64,000 nt of DNA from Lachnospiraceae bacterium (GTDB lineage Bacteria > Bacillota > Clostridia > Lachnospirales > Lachnospiraceae). The stretch spans positions 124,001-188,000 of the forward strand of contig JAILNS010000005.1 of assembly GCA_024691305.1 (NCBI GenBank), read 5' to 3'. Position numbers and translations under genes: made by a program. Below are positions 17,138 to 25,691 of the stretch, in pieces. Every line of letters starts with the position of its first letter. Within the stretch, counting starts at the first letter, position 1. The notes below the pieces were generated by a model. That model was not told the DNA's origin, made no database searches, and saw nothing but the letters and a program-made list of their open reading frames with translations.

Positions 17138-17975
17138 TAAACAGTACCCCCAAGGTTCCCGGACCGCAGTGACTTGAAACTACTCCGCCGGCGCTGGTCT
17201 CACATATTTCATCAAAAATATTTAAACTTTCAAGATATTCCCTTACCGATCTTACTACGCCTGCATCTATGGGTGAATATGTGATAAAGACACGATCTGT
17301 CTTGGCCGACTTTAACTCGTTTTCCATATCCTTAACATAGTCAAGTACAATATTAGAGTATTTACCACGATACTTTTTCCCGGGATGCATCGCACCGTCC
17401 TCTACCAGTATCTTCGGGTGCAGTTTGAGTGCATTTCCCGCAAGTGCCGCCACTCCGCTGCATCTTCCTCCCCTGTGCAGATAGACCAATGTATCAACTA
17501 CAAAGCTGGCCCTGACAAGCGGTTTGTAGTACTCGATTTTCTCTGTAATCTGTTCTCTCGTAAGCCCCTGCGACGCAAGCACTGCCGCTTCGACTACCAG
17601 AAGACCTATCCCTGTCGAAAGGTTTGCCGAATCTATAACGGTTATCTTATCTTCCGCTTCAAGTATTTCCGCTGCCATTTTCATATATTCATACGATGCA
17701 CTCATGGATGAAGATATGGAAAAAGCAATTATCTCATCGCCCGCCTCAATGATGGGTTTAAATGCATTTACGGCGTCATCGGCACTTGGCGCCGAAGTTT
17801 TGGGGGTAGACTTGTTTTGGTCTGCCCAGGAATATATCTCTTCTATTGTAATATCAACTCCATCCCTGAACTCCTTCTCTCCAAGAATTACATGAAGAGG
17901 CAGGATGGCGATATTGTATCTCGATATAAGTTCAGGGCTTAAGTCACAAGTACTGTCAGCTACAATTCTAATCAT
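17124..17975 (-). CDS. DegV family fatty-acid-binding protein
   Basis: This 283-residue cytosolic protein has the DegV fold signatures: the N-terminal IVADSTCDLSPEL, the RDGVDIT loop, the central FSISSSMSASYEY and the C-terminal HCGPGTLGVLF. DegV proteins (FakB-like) bind a fatty acid and, with FakA kinase, can feed exogenous fatty acids to phospholipid synthesis. No fakA is in the window, so its exact kinase partner is unknown. A GGGAG ribosome site precedes the ATG. It overlaps the next gene by 14 bases. Confidence 0.93.
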   Translation of the reverse strand: MIRIVADSTCDLSPELISRYNIAILPLHVILGEKEFRDGVDITIEEIYSWADQNKSTPKTSAPSADDAVNAFKPIIEAGDEIIAFSISSSMSASYEYMKMAAEILEAEDKITVIDSANLSTGIGLLVVEAAVLASQGLTREQITEKIEYYKPLVRASFVVDTLVYLHRGGRCSGVAALAGNALKLHPKILVEDGAMHPGKKYRGKYSNIVLDYVKDMENELKSAKTDRVFITYSPIDAGVVRSVREYLESLNIFDEICETSAGGVVSSHCGPGTLGVLFIAKE

Positions 17976-18032
17976 ATTTCTTCTCCCTGATACGTTTTAA
18001 GTACGTATTTTTGCTTAGTAGATTATATCATA

Positions 18033-18072
18033 TTTCAAAAATAAGCGTAGCGGTTACTGACCGCTACGCTCA
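18033..18072 (-). terminator. strong intrinsic terminator after fliS
   Basis: An 11-bp perfect stem (AGCGTAGCGGT / ACCGCTACGCT) with a 5-base loop followed on the minus strand by TATTTTTG. It ends the flagellin-fliS transcript. Confidence 0.9.
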
Positions 18073-18095
18073 TATGCATATCATAAAAAACAATA

Positions 18096-18569
18096 TTAAG
18101 CTAAGAATCCCCTGTTTCCGGATCCCAAAACATCCTCATTAAGATCATTACGTCCATAGGTAAGTCCGGCATATACACTTTGAGAGTTTTCCATAACCGG
18201 TCCTGACGTATTGGTATCCGCTATCTGTGCATACGCATCCCGAAGTCTTGATATGATAGATATTATCTCCCGTAATGCGTCTTTATCACCTTTGGTCTGA
18301 ACGGATACAAGACGCCTGCTGCAATATATATATAACTGAAGCAGTTCTCCGGATGGAGAATAATCATAATTAAGAGATCCTATAAGTTCATTTATAGTTT
18401 TACGTATTTGGATGATATCACGCATAAGTGCATTTTTATCTCCTGCATCTATGGCTTGTGAAGCTTCATCCATATAAGAAAGTGCTATATCATATATCAC
18501 TATGACCATATCTGTGGTATTCGCCAAGGATATACGTCTTGTAAACTCCTGTTTTTTTTCATCCGTCAT
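18096..18569 (-). CDS. fliS: flagellin export chaperone FliS
   Basis: The 157-residue protein is mostly helical and has FliS features: the N-terminal MVIVIYDIALSYMDEA helix, the DIIQIRKTINELIGSLNYD helix and the LYIYCSRRLV segment. FliS binds the C-terminal D0 helix of flagellin to prevent premature polymerisation and deliver it to the type III export gate. It lies 42 bases after flagellin, the expected pairing. A C-terminal tail of ~35 residues beyond the usual ~125-residue core is polar and unusual. A GGAG ribosome site precedes the ATG. Confidence 0.85.
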   Translation of the reverse strand: MTDEKKQEFTRRISLANTTDMVIVIYDIALSYMDEASQAIDAGDKNALMRDIIQIRKTINELIGSLNYDYSPSGELLQLYIYCSRRLVSVQTKGDKDALREIISIISRLRDAYAQIADTNTSGPVMENSQSVYAGLTYGRNDLNEDVLGSGNRGFLA

Positions 18570-18611
18570 ATATCATTCTCCGTAACTACACAATGTGACC
18601 GACTTCAAACA

Positions 18612-19739
18612 TTACTGTAACAGCTGTAATGCAGCCGACGGACGGTCATTTGCCTGGGCAAGCACGGAAGTGGATGCCTGAGATATTATCTGAGCTGTTG
18701 AATACTCAACTGTCTCTTCTGCCATATCGGCATCTACAAGTCCTGAATATGCGGCAGTCATGGCTTCATTGGTAACACCAAGGGACCCTACCGTATGCTC
18801 AAGACGGTTCTGATATGCACCGAGACGGCTTCTTAGATCACTTATATATGTAAGGGCAGTCTTTGAATCTTCTATGAGCTTTGAAGCCCCTTCATGGGTG
18901 CTTGCATCCGCATCATCGATACTCATGAGTTTAAGCGATAATTCCGGAATCCTTATTGCAAGTATCTGATCTTCATTTGCACCGATCTGCATATCCATTG
19001 CGCCTAATCCGGTTATATCAAGGTTAACTGCAGCCATTGATGTTATGCCTTGAATTCCCGCAACGTCAAGTGTAATAGAAAAGTTGTCAGGCCCGGTTAT
19101 AGTGAGTAATGTTCCGTCTACTGCGGAAACTTTTGCGCTATCCGGAAAATCACTTCCAAGGGCAAACGAATCATTAGCTGCAACCGTTGCTGCCGAATCC
19201 AGTTCATCACCGTCCCATGCCAGACTTAATCCTGCAGGAATCGTATATTTTCCTACAGATGTCTCATCACTGTAAGTAGCTACTTTGATACTTAAGTTAT
19301 CGGTATATCCCTTCAGATCAAAACTTCCGTCAAGAAGTGTCTGACCGTTGAATTCAGTTGTATCAGCAACTCGCTGTATTTCCTTTTTAAGCTGTGCGAT
19401 CTCATCCTGACAAAGCTTTCTGTCTTCATCGGTCATCGTTTCGGTAGCAGCCTTTACAGCAAGTTCACTTATACGGTTTGTCATATCGGAAACTTCCTGA
19501 AGCGCTCCGTCTGCTATACTTATTATATTTATCGCATCATTGGAGGACTGGGTCGCTCTTGATAATCCTTCTATCTGAAGGTTCATTCTCTTGGATATAG
19601 CATACCCTGACGGCTCATCTTTAGCCGCGGATATCTTTAAGCCGGAACTTAATCGTGCAATAGCCTGAGATACTCTTGAATCAGCCTTGTTAAGCGCCAG
19701 ATTGGCATTCATCGCCTGAACATTATAATTAATTCTCAT
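18612..19739 (-). CDS. fliC: flagellin
   Basis: This 375-residue protein has the conserved D0/D1 N-terminus (MRINYNVQAMNANLAL, then LSSGLKI and DEPSGYAISKRM) and the C-terminal D1/D0 (RSRLGAYQNRLEHT to VLAQANDRPSAALQLLQ). The variable centre (~145-275) is a short D2-like domain with repeated beta-rich segments. It polymerises into the flagellar filament. The leader has a GGGAGG ribosome site and CsrA-like motifs, and the chaperone gene follows immediately. The first four residues MRIN are shared with the large protein encoded just upstream. Confidence 0.97.
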   Translation of the reverse strand: MRINYNVQAMNANLALNKADSRVSQAIARLSSGLKISAAKDEPSGYAISKRMNLQIEGLSRATQSSNDAINIISIADGALQEVSDMTNRISELAVKAATETMTDEDRKLCQDEIAQLKKEIQRVADTTEFNGQTLLDGSFDLKGYTDNLSIKVATYSDETSVGKYTIPAGLSLAWDGDELDSAATVAANDSFALGSDFPDSAKVSAVDGTLLTITGPDNFSITLDVAGIQGITSMAAVNLDITGLGAMDMQIGANEDQILAIRIPELSLKLMSIDDADASTHEGASKLIEDSKTALTYISDLRSRLGAYQNRLEHTVGSLGVTNEAMTAAYSGLVDADMAEETVEYSTAQIISQASTSVLAQANDRPSAALQLLQ

Positions 19740-19767
19740 GTAACAACCTCCCGGTGAATCGGTTCAG

Positions 19768-19811
19768 ACGTCCTTGTCTTCGATTATGGATGATATCCTT
19801 TTCATCCTGTG
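19768..19811 (-). promoter_or_regulatory. CsrA-like binding sites in the flagellin leader
   Basis: In the transcribed strand, ACAAGGACGT (19768-19777) fits the CsrA consensus ACARGGANGU at every position, and CACAGGATGA (19802-19811) fits most of it. The ribosome site GGGAGG downstream adds a third GGA. In Bacillus subtilis CsrA represses flagellin translation through two such leader sites and is antagonised by FliW. No csrA or fliW gene is in this window, so this is a motif-based inference. Confidence 0.5.
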
Positions 19812-19815
19812 ATCA

Positions 19816-22800
19816 TCAGATTGCTTTTAAAGCAGATATGAAATTACGAGCTGTTTTGTATAACTCTATGTTATTAATATCGGATTCCTCCGTCTGATTC
19901 TTAATCTCATTCCCTGCTTCATTTTTATTTTTTTCGGGATTTAAGAAACCGTCGGTATACTTATCAAGGTTTATCCTGTCGGTCCTTATAAGACCGGGCA
20001 CGAATCCAAGTTCCTCAACAAGACTGTCCAGCATATCATTTAATCTGTCCTTAGCTTCATCTTTTTCATATGCTATATAGCCGGATGCACCGCCCCTAAG
20101 CGTAAATTCCGCAGCGATGTTACCAAGGACTTCCGTAGTCATCGATACTGCGACTCTTCCCGCTCCGCTCTCATGACGTATCGTAAGCCTTATGGATGTA
20201 AGCTCACCGTCTATATCTGCAGGCAGATCATATATTTCATCCTGTGAAAAAGAATTAAGAAGACCGATCTGACGCATGCTGCTTACCATTGTCTGTACAT
20301 CCGCATATCTGTTAAATCCAAACAGCACATCGGATATATCGCTTTTGACAGCATCAAGCATTGATGTATATGCTTCCTGTGCGGATGCCGTATCTGTCAT
20401 ACGTTCCAATACGCCGTCAACTGCTGTATCTATATCGGCGATATCCTCTTTTGTCTCCGATCCGTCACTTCCGATGGATGATGTAACAGAATTCTTTATA
20501 TCCTTTAGTGCCCTTACCCAGTCACCGCGTTTATTCTTCAGGGCATTCATTGCTTCAACATTACTTACGGATACTTTTTCACCGGACTGAAGCAGATTTT
20601 CTATAACGGTCTCATTTACTCTTGCGCTTTCCGCAAACTTTCCTGTCGTAAATGCTGCACTTATCTGATCGTCTATGGCTGCCCCTTCTCTTAAGGATTC
20701 AACTCCGCCAAAATCATCACCAACCGAGTAGTCCATACCGCTCTTTACGGTACTTCTCATCGCCGAAAGAAGATTGGCAAAACTCATCTGAGTCCCCATC
20801 TCGAGAAGTTTTCCGACTGCCGCATCATCCGTGCGGTCTAAGCTTGATATCATACGATATATACCTATATAGGAATCCCTCTCCAGTTCGGTTATCTCAT
20901 TTTGCCTTTCAAGCTGCATCAGAAATCTAGCATAGTCACGGGCCTGTCTTTCCGGCTCTGAATCCTGTCCGTCAAGATATTCACCGAGTTCCTGTATGGG
21001 CATATTAAGAGGATTAACATCTTCTCTTATCATGTTTATGACTTTATCGGGAGTAAGCCTGTTTATAACATTTCTAAGTGTCACATCGGCCTCTCTTACC
21101 TGCTCTATACGCTCAGGTGTTATCTCTATCGAATTATATCCAAGTATCCTAACAGCACGGCGGTTCAGATCATCTGTTTCTATTCTCAGTTCATTTAATA
21201 TATCATCTACGTTTGCAAAAGCCTTACGGATCGTATCACCCATATCTGCTCTTGGCGCTGTCATGAGTGCCTCATACGTCTCTCCGGCACGGATATAAGC
21301 ATCTCTCCTGCTTACTCCGGCTTCATATACCTCGTGGAGCGTATAAATTTCTGTTGCGGCGAATCTGAAACCTCCGAAAGAATTGATCTGGCCTAAAATT
21401 GCCGCAGGCGCAGAAGGTATACTGTTAAGTTCATTTCTTACATCGGAATATACAGACATCCTGTTATTGCTTACTGTCTGATCTTCATCGGGGAAGAGAC
21501 GCGAACTTATAGCCTCCTCAGCTGCTTTAAGTGCGTCTACCAGTTCCTCCATCGGAGCTATATCTATTTGGAAATTGCTTCTGTAAAGCATCCTGTTCGC
21601 ATCCACTGTCATGGTTATACGGACTTCTTCCAAAATGCGTCTTGCATGTATCTGCTCTGCCGACATGCTCTGTGCATCGTTTATAACAGGGACTTGCGTT
21701 GTCCCGGTTTTTAGGCCGTCTTGTGTGTTAATACGCTCTGCAGCAATCCGCAGGTTTCGAATATTAAGCATTTCACCGGCTGATACCACCTCATCCGCAG
21801 CTTCATCAGGAATCGACTTAACCTCTTTTACAAGGTCTTCTGCCTGTATATATATGGATTCAGTGTATGTAAGATTCGCTTTGGATTCAGGGATCCCGGC
21901 ACTTATTGCTATACTTACGGATTTTGCGACCGTTGCGGGATCATATGTGCTTCTAAGATCGCTTAAGCTGTCAAGACTTAACAGTGTCTCTGATGTAAAC
22001 GGAATACCGTTACTTATAAGAAGCTTTGCATCCGCAAGTGTCTTATCGTTTATCTCAAGTCCTGCCTTTTTGATAGTATCTTCTATCTGGGGACGAAGTT
22101 CTTCTATATCATCCAAACCTGCAGATTCACTTACATAACCGCCTTCCGAATAATACCTTCTGCCACCTCTTGCATCTAAATATCCGCTGTGTGATGCCTG
22201 GTATATATTCTCAACCGTCGGAGCCTTTCCTGTCTGTACGATATAAGCAGCCCCTGTATCGGATAAAGGCAGAACATCTTTTAGCATTTCTGTGGTGTCT
22301 GTGATCCTGCTTATATTTTCCGCATTCACCGTAAGATCCTGCTCCTGCATGGTCTTAGCAAGCTCTGTTGTTTCAAGACCGGCATCGGAAGCCTTCTTTA
22401 TAAGTGCGGAAGCGGCAGTTTCCGACCCGGTTATCTCAGCCAGTGTCCCGGGATCTATCTTGTCCGTATAACCGGATACATTTGTGCCACCCTTTATAAC
22501 GGCTGCCTTGATCTCATCGAGTATCGTGACGGAATCGGTTGCATCCATATCTTCGGGTTCCTGACCGGTTCTTACCAGTTCCGAATAATCCTCATCTGAC
22601 ATCGACAGACTCATTACTGACATATAATCGGTCTTAAGCGAAACATCTGTTGCCTGAAGATTTGCGGCAAAATCCGTCATGGGTTCTTTTTCTTTTCCCC
22701 CACCTGCAACAGGCAGCGCGGATTCCTGACCGACCGAAACCAAAAAGCCGCTGTTTAAAGCACTTTCCGTTCCCTTTTGGATCCTGTCATTAATTTTTTC

Positions 22801-22866
22801 ATTGTGAAAACCGTCATTTGCCGAAATTTTATTTGTACTGTGATCGGTGTCAAAGTTTATTCTCAT
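19816..22866 (-). CDS. large DUF6240-like motility-associated protein with a FliK-like C-terminus
   Basis: This 1016-residue protein has no signal peptide or transmembrane helix. It starts MRINFDTDHS, echoing flagellin. A recurring short motif of the kind L..sG..vt.eNi..l occurs at ~97-120, 173-196, 208-230 and 282-305, with looser copies further on. The middle is helical. Residues ~890-970 have a beta-beta-alpha pattern (LTSIRLTIRHESGAGRV, then VSMTTEVLGNIAAEFTLRGG, then a long helix and LGFVPGLIRTDRI) resembling the C-terminal domain of the hook-length protein FliK. I recall this protein type as DUF6240 from Lachnospiraceae, without certainty. It precedes flagellin by 76 bases. A role in hook length or export switching is inference. 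Confidence 0.65.
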   Translation of the reverse strand: MRINFDTDHSTNKISANDGFHNEKINDRIQKGTESALNSGFLVSVGQESALPVAGGGKEKEPMTDFAANLQATDVSLKTDYMSVMSLSMSDEDYSELVRTGQEPEDMDATDSVTILDEIKAAVIKGGTNVSGYTDKIDPGTLAEITGSETAASALIKKASDAGLETTELAKTMQEQDLTVNAENISRITDTTEMLKDVLPLSDTGAAYIVQTGKAPTVENIYQASHSGYLDARGGRRYYSEGGYVSESAGLDDIEELRPQIEDTIKKAGLEINDKTLADAKLLISNGIPFTSETLLSLDSLSDLRSTYDPATVAKSVSIAISAGIPESKANLTYTESIYIQAEDLVKEVKSIPDEAADEVVSAGEMLNIRNLRIAAERINTQDGLKTGTTQVPVINDAQSMSAEQIHARRILEEVRITMTVDANRMLYRSNFQIDIAPMEELVDALKAAEEAISSRLFPDEDQTVSNNRMSVYSDVRNELNSIPSAPAAILGQINSFGGFRFAATEIYTLHEVYEAGVSRRDAYIRAGETYEALMTAPRADMGDTIRKAFANVDDILNELRIETDDLNRRAVRILGYNSIEITPERIEQVREADVTLRNVINRLTPDKVINMIREDVNPLNMPIQELGEYLDGQDSEPERQARDYARFLMQLERQNEITELERDSYIGIYRMISSLDRTDDAAVGKLLEMGTQMSFANLLSAMRSTVKSGMDYSVGDDFGGVESLREGAAIDDQISAAFTTGKFAESARVNETVIENLLQSGEKVSVSNVEAMNALKNKRGDWVRALKDIKNSVTSSIGSDGSETKEDIADIDTAVDGVLERMTDTASAQEAYTSMLDAVKSDISDVLFGFNRYADVQTMVSSMRQIGLLNSFSQDEIYDLPADIDGELTSIRLTIRHESGAGRVAVSMTTEVLGNIAAEFTLRGGASGYIAYEKDEAKDRLNDMLDSLVEELGFVPGLIRTDRINLDKYTDGFLNPEKNKNEAGNEIKNQTEESDINNIELYKTARNFISALKAI

Positions 22867-22924
22867 ATAACCCCCATATGACTGATGTTAATGTCTAAGA
22901 GCAGTCCTTTGCACCTCTGACGGA

Positions 22925-22960
22925 ATAAAAAAGAGTAAGCACATCCTTGTGCCTACTCTG
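22925..22960 (-). terminator. intrinsic terminator after the cysteine-protease-like gene
   Basis: An 11-bp stem with one mismatch (AGAGTAgGCAC / GTGCtTACTCT), loop of 6 bases, then TTTTTTA on the minus strand. It separates the protease-like gene from the DUF6240-like gene. A sigma-D-like promoter abuts its 5' arm. Confidence 0.85.
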
Positions 22961-22961
22961 T

Positions 22962-22988
22962 ATATCGGAAAAAAAGAAAAAAAACTTA
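22962..22988 (-). promoter_or_regulatory. candidate sigma-D (flagellar sigma) promoter
   Basis: On the minus strand TAAG, a 16-base T-rich spacer and CCGATAT match the flagellar sigma factor consensus TAAA-N15-GCCGATAT in spacing and in all but one of the core bases. The TAA of the minus 35 is the stop codon of the protease-like gene. Transcription would start inside the terminator stem and proceed into the DUF6240-like and flagellin genes. Confidence 0.45.
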
Positions 22989-23681
22989 AGCCTCGGCTTC
23001 TCTTCGGGATATCCCAAAAAGCACTATCCCCTTGGCAAAACCGCCGTTGAGGTCCGAAATAAGTTCCGTAACGGATGCATAAGGTCCGACGACCCTACCG
23101 TCCCCGTATGTGTTATGCGCAGTATAATGGTTTTTTTCGCGGGTTATGCATATAGTATGTATCTTATTAAATATGTTTCGTTTGTCATTATACATCATAA
23201 GGATACATACATCGGACGAAGCTGCAAGTGCGTTATAATCATCCTCATTATGCTCTGTTTTCACATCGTATCCATATCTGATCAGGTGATCCCTTATGGC
23301 ATACGGTGCTGTCCCGAATCGCCCGCTTAATATCATCCCGTCATGCTCAAAATCTGCGATCAGGGTATTTAGATCCGCACGGTCACCCATACTTAGGATC
23401 GCATTGTATACCGCAATGACCTCGCACCCTGCATAAGCCATATCAGACTTTCCGTATGCTATATCCTTGTAGCTGTTTTGTCTTTCAAGCAAAGGTGATG
23501 ACTTTTGCTGCTCACCAAAGGACCCAAGAAGCCTGTCAACTGCTATGCGGTTCTCATATGTATGTCTGTTACTGCTTTTCCAGGCTATACGAAATTTACG
23601 CTGAATACCCCGAAGCAGATCCAGGCCCTTGGCAAGCGTTTTATTCTGTATTTTATCCGGTATAAATGACCTAAAGCTCAT
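22986..23681 (-). CDS. putative papain/C39-like cysteine protease or transglutaminase-fold protein
   Basis: This 231-residue protein is not a close match to a family I can name. It has a conserved-looking Cys-helix (AYAGCEVIAVYNAIL, Cys at ~87), a His in KIHTICITRE followed by beta strands, and an Asn in HNTYGDGR. Cys-His-Asn/Asp in this order, with the Cys at a helix start after a Gly, is the layout of C39 and other papain-fold peptidases. No signal peptide or ABC transporter domain is present. The ribosome site is weak, and the gene follows the lipoprotein gene by 6 bases. Substrate and location are unknown. The active-site assignment is inference. Confidence 0.55.
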   Translation of the reverse strand: MSFRSFIPDKIQNKTLAKGLDLLRGIQRKFRIAWKSSNRHTYENRIAVDRLLGSFGEQQKSSPLLERQNSYKDIAYGKSDMAYAGCEVIAVYNAILSMGDRADLNTLIADFEHDGMILSGRFGTAPYAIRDHLIRYGYDVKTEHNEDDYNALAASSDVCILMMYNDKRNIFNKIHTICITREKNHYTAHNTYGDGRVVGPYASVTELISDLNGGFAKGIVLFGISRREAEA

Positions 23682-23687
23682 ATAAAC

Positions 23688-25577
23688 TTATTGCTGTGCA
23701 TTCGCATTCACATACTGTTCTATCAACAATTCCACACGTTTTCTGGTGCTTTTCGCACCTGTATTGTACTCGATCATGGGTTGCATGGAACCGCCTTCAA
23801 AGTCAGCGCCCGCAACCTGCATTGCATTTTCTTTTTCCTTGATCCAGGCTTTTTGCTCGGTGCGCAAAGCTTCCATCTTCTCTTCGTCAAGTGCCCCTCC
23901 GAGATAAACCCATATCTTGTTCAAAAGAGAATCCCACAGTTCATACTCTTCAAATGCAGCCTGATTAAGAGAAAGCTGGTCCATAAGCTCATCATTTGTG
24001 ACCTTATCGTCTATTTCCTGCTGCTTTGCACATGCTTTTTCATATGCGCTCTGAATGGCTTCGGGAGAGGATAACACCTCGGGTACCATGTCCAAAAATG
24101 CTGCTTTGTTTCCGTCGGCTTCGCAGTTTTCCATCGTAACCTCACGGTTTGCAAATGTCTTATATACATTTCCGTTAAAAGAACAATCCGTGAAATATAT
24201 ATGTGAGAATTCGTCAAGTTCGGCAAAATACGAGTCTCCGTATTCAAAATCCGATCTGTTATTATTGAATTCACAACTATTAAAATTCACATCATAGCAG
24301 CCGTTTACATCTATCATCGACATATCGCTGCTGTCACGCATAAGACAGTTGGTAAAGACTGTAGTCCCGACATCTCTTAACATAACAAGACCGTAAGTAC
24401 ACTCATATATCTCGGTATCCGTTACATTAAGGTCTGAACTGTAAATTGCTTCTATTCCGTAAGTTCCGCACCCGAATAAATGACAATCCTTGATATTCAT
24501 TCCGTTTACATCGTTCAGATTAAGTACGCTTCCGCTGCAATAACCCGGCTCAACATCATGGCCGACTGTAAGGCCTTTGAGTGTTACGTCTCCACAGGAA
24601 GTAATATTTAATACCGGATTATAGGGATCATCAACGCACACCAAAACCTCTGCACCTTCCTCGGCTTCTATGCTCAGACCAAAGACACTGCTTATGCAGT
24701 ATCCGTAATAATCCGATGTTATATAAGGATTATCTATATCATGCATATTTATTCCGGACAAACTGTATCTTCCTTCTTTAAGGATCACTTTTCTGTGACT
24801 CTGTATACTGTTTAACAGTTCTATGGGATCAGATACCGTTACCGTATCAAAATATGCCAGGTTTTCGGGATCGTTTAACTTAGGATCATCCTCTTTTAAA
24901 TACATTCTGGTGTTGACTGCATAAAAATCGGAATAATCTTCCGATCCGAACTGCTCTTCGGATTCTATGAGCATTCCGTTATCGTCAATTGACAGCCTGC
25001 GTACGGTTTGCGGCTCGTCACCAAACGGATCTGAAAACTCCATACACCATGACTGTTTACTGTCCTGATACGGTGCTTTTTCTCTGTAATTAAGTTCATT
25101 TCCGTATATCAGAAATTCCTCGGAAGGATATGATACATACTTATAATCGGCAATATATTTATCTCCTTCTTTTCTTACGGATATCTTTGTATCGGGAGCA
25201 TATTCATCATCGTACATGAGACCGTAGGTGAAATCTCCTCCGTATTCTTCAGCGGTATCCTCACGATATTCACTGCATACAAATACCCAGTTTCCTACAA
25301 GAGCGTCTGCCCCGGATGCGCTTTGTGTGGCCGGTGCTTGCTCTCCTGTTTCGGTAGCATCTTGTGTATCACCGCTACTGTCGGTATTTCCGCTCTCTTC
25401 ACCTGTATTAATCCCCTGACCGGATCCCTGTATGCTTACAGTTTCGGCATCCGTGGTATTATCGGTATTTCCGGAATCTCCGCAACCTGTTATGATCACT
25501 GCCATAAGTGAGATGATCAGCGCTTTTGTGATCAGTCCCGACCGGTAAGTGCCTTTATTATTTAACTTATTATTCAT
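23688..25577 (-). CDS. lipoprotein with right-handed beta-helix and C-terminal DUF1311/LprI-like domain
   Basis: The ATG at 25577 is chosen because AAGGGG lies upstream and it starts a lipoprotein signal (positively charged start, hydrophobic helix, ITGC lipobox); the open frame extends further to 25649 without a ribosome site. The mature 629-residue precursor has a Thr/Ser/Gly-rich spacer, a beta-sandwich-like domain (~75-220), a right-handed parallel beta-helix (~245-460) with repeated short strands such as CGDVTLKGL and SSDLNVTDTEI, and a C-terminal DUF1311-like helical domain with WVYLGGAL and EQKAWIKEKE. Such a domain combination is unusual. It should sit on the outer face of the cytoplasmic membrane and may bind or process carbohydrate; this is inference. 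Confidence 0.75.
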   Translation of the reverse strand: MNNKLNNKGTYRSGLITKALIISLMAVIITGCGDSGNTDNTTDAETVSIQGSGQGINTGEESGNTDSSGDTQDATETGEQAPATQSASGADALVGNWVFVCSEYREDTAEEYGGDFTYGLMYDDEYAPDTKISVRKEGDKYIADYKYVSYPSEEFLIYGNELNYREKAPYQDSKQSWCMEFSDPFGDEPQTVRRLSIDDNGMLIESEEQFGSEDYSDFYAVNTRMYLKEDDPKLNDPENLAYFDTVTVSDPIELLNSIQSHRKVILKEGRYSLSGINMHDIDNPYITSDYYGYCISSVFGLSIEAEEGAEVLVCVDDPYNPVLNITSCGDVTLKGLTVGHDVEPGYCSGSVLNLNDVNGMNIKDCHLFGCGTYGIEAIYSSDLNVTDTEIYECTYGLVMLRDVGTTVFTNCLMRDSSDMSMIDVNGCYDVNFNSCEFNNNRSDFEYGDSYFAELDEFSHIYFTDCSFNGNVYKTFANREVTMENCEADGNKAAFLDMVPEVLSSPEAIQSAYEKACAKQQEIDDKVTNDELMDQLSLNQAAFEEYELWDSLLNKIWVYLGGALDEEKMEALRTEQKAWIKEKENAMQVAGADFEGGSMQPMIEYNTGAKSTRKRVELLIEQYVNANAQQ

Positions 25578-25650
25578 ATCTATTTTCCCCTTTTTCGCAA
25601 AAACGATGCATACCATGTAAGCCAGCACTTTCAAATCATATATTACCATA

Positions 25651-25680
25651 AAAAAAGGCTGCCATGTGGCAGCCTTAAAA
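25651..25680 (-). terminator. intrinsic terminator after the cyclophilin gene
   Basis: A 9-bp stem (AAGGCTGCC / GGCAGCCTT) with a 4-base loop followed on the minus strand by TTTTTT. It separates the cyclophilin gene from the lipoprotein gene. Confidence 0.9.
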
Positions 25681-25691
25681 TTTTCAAAGTA

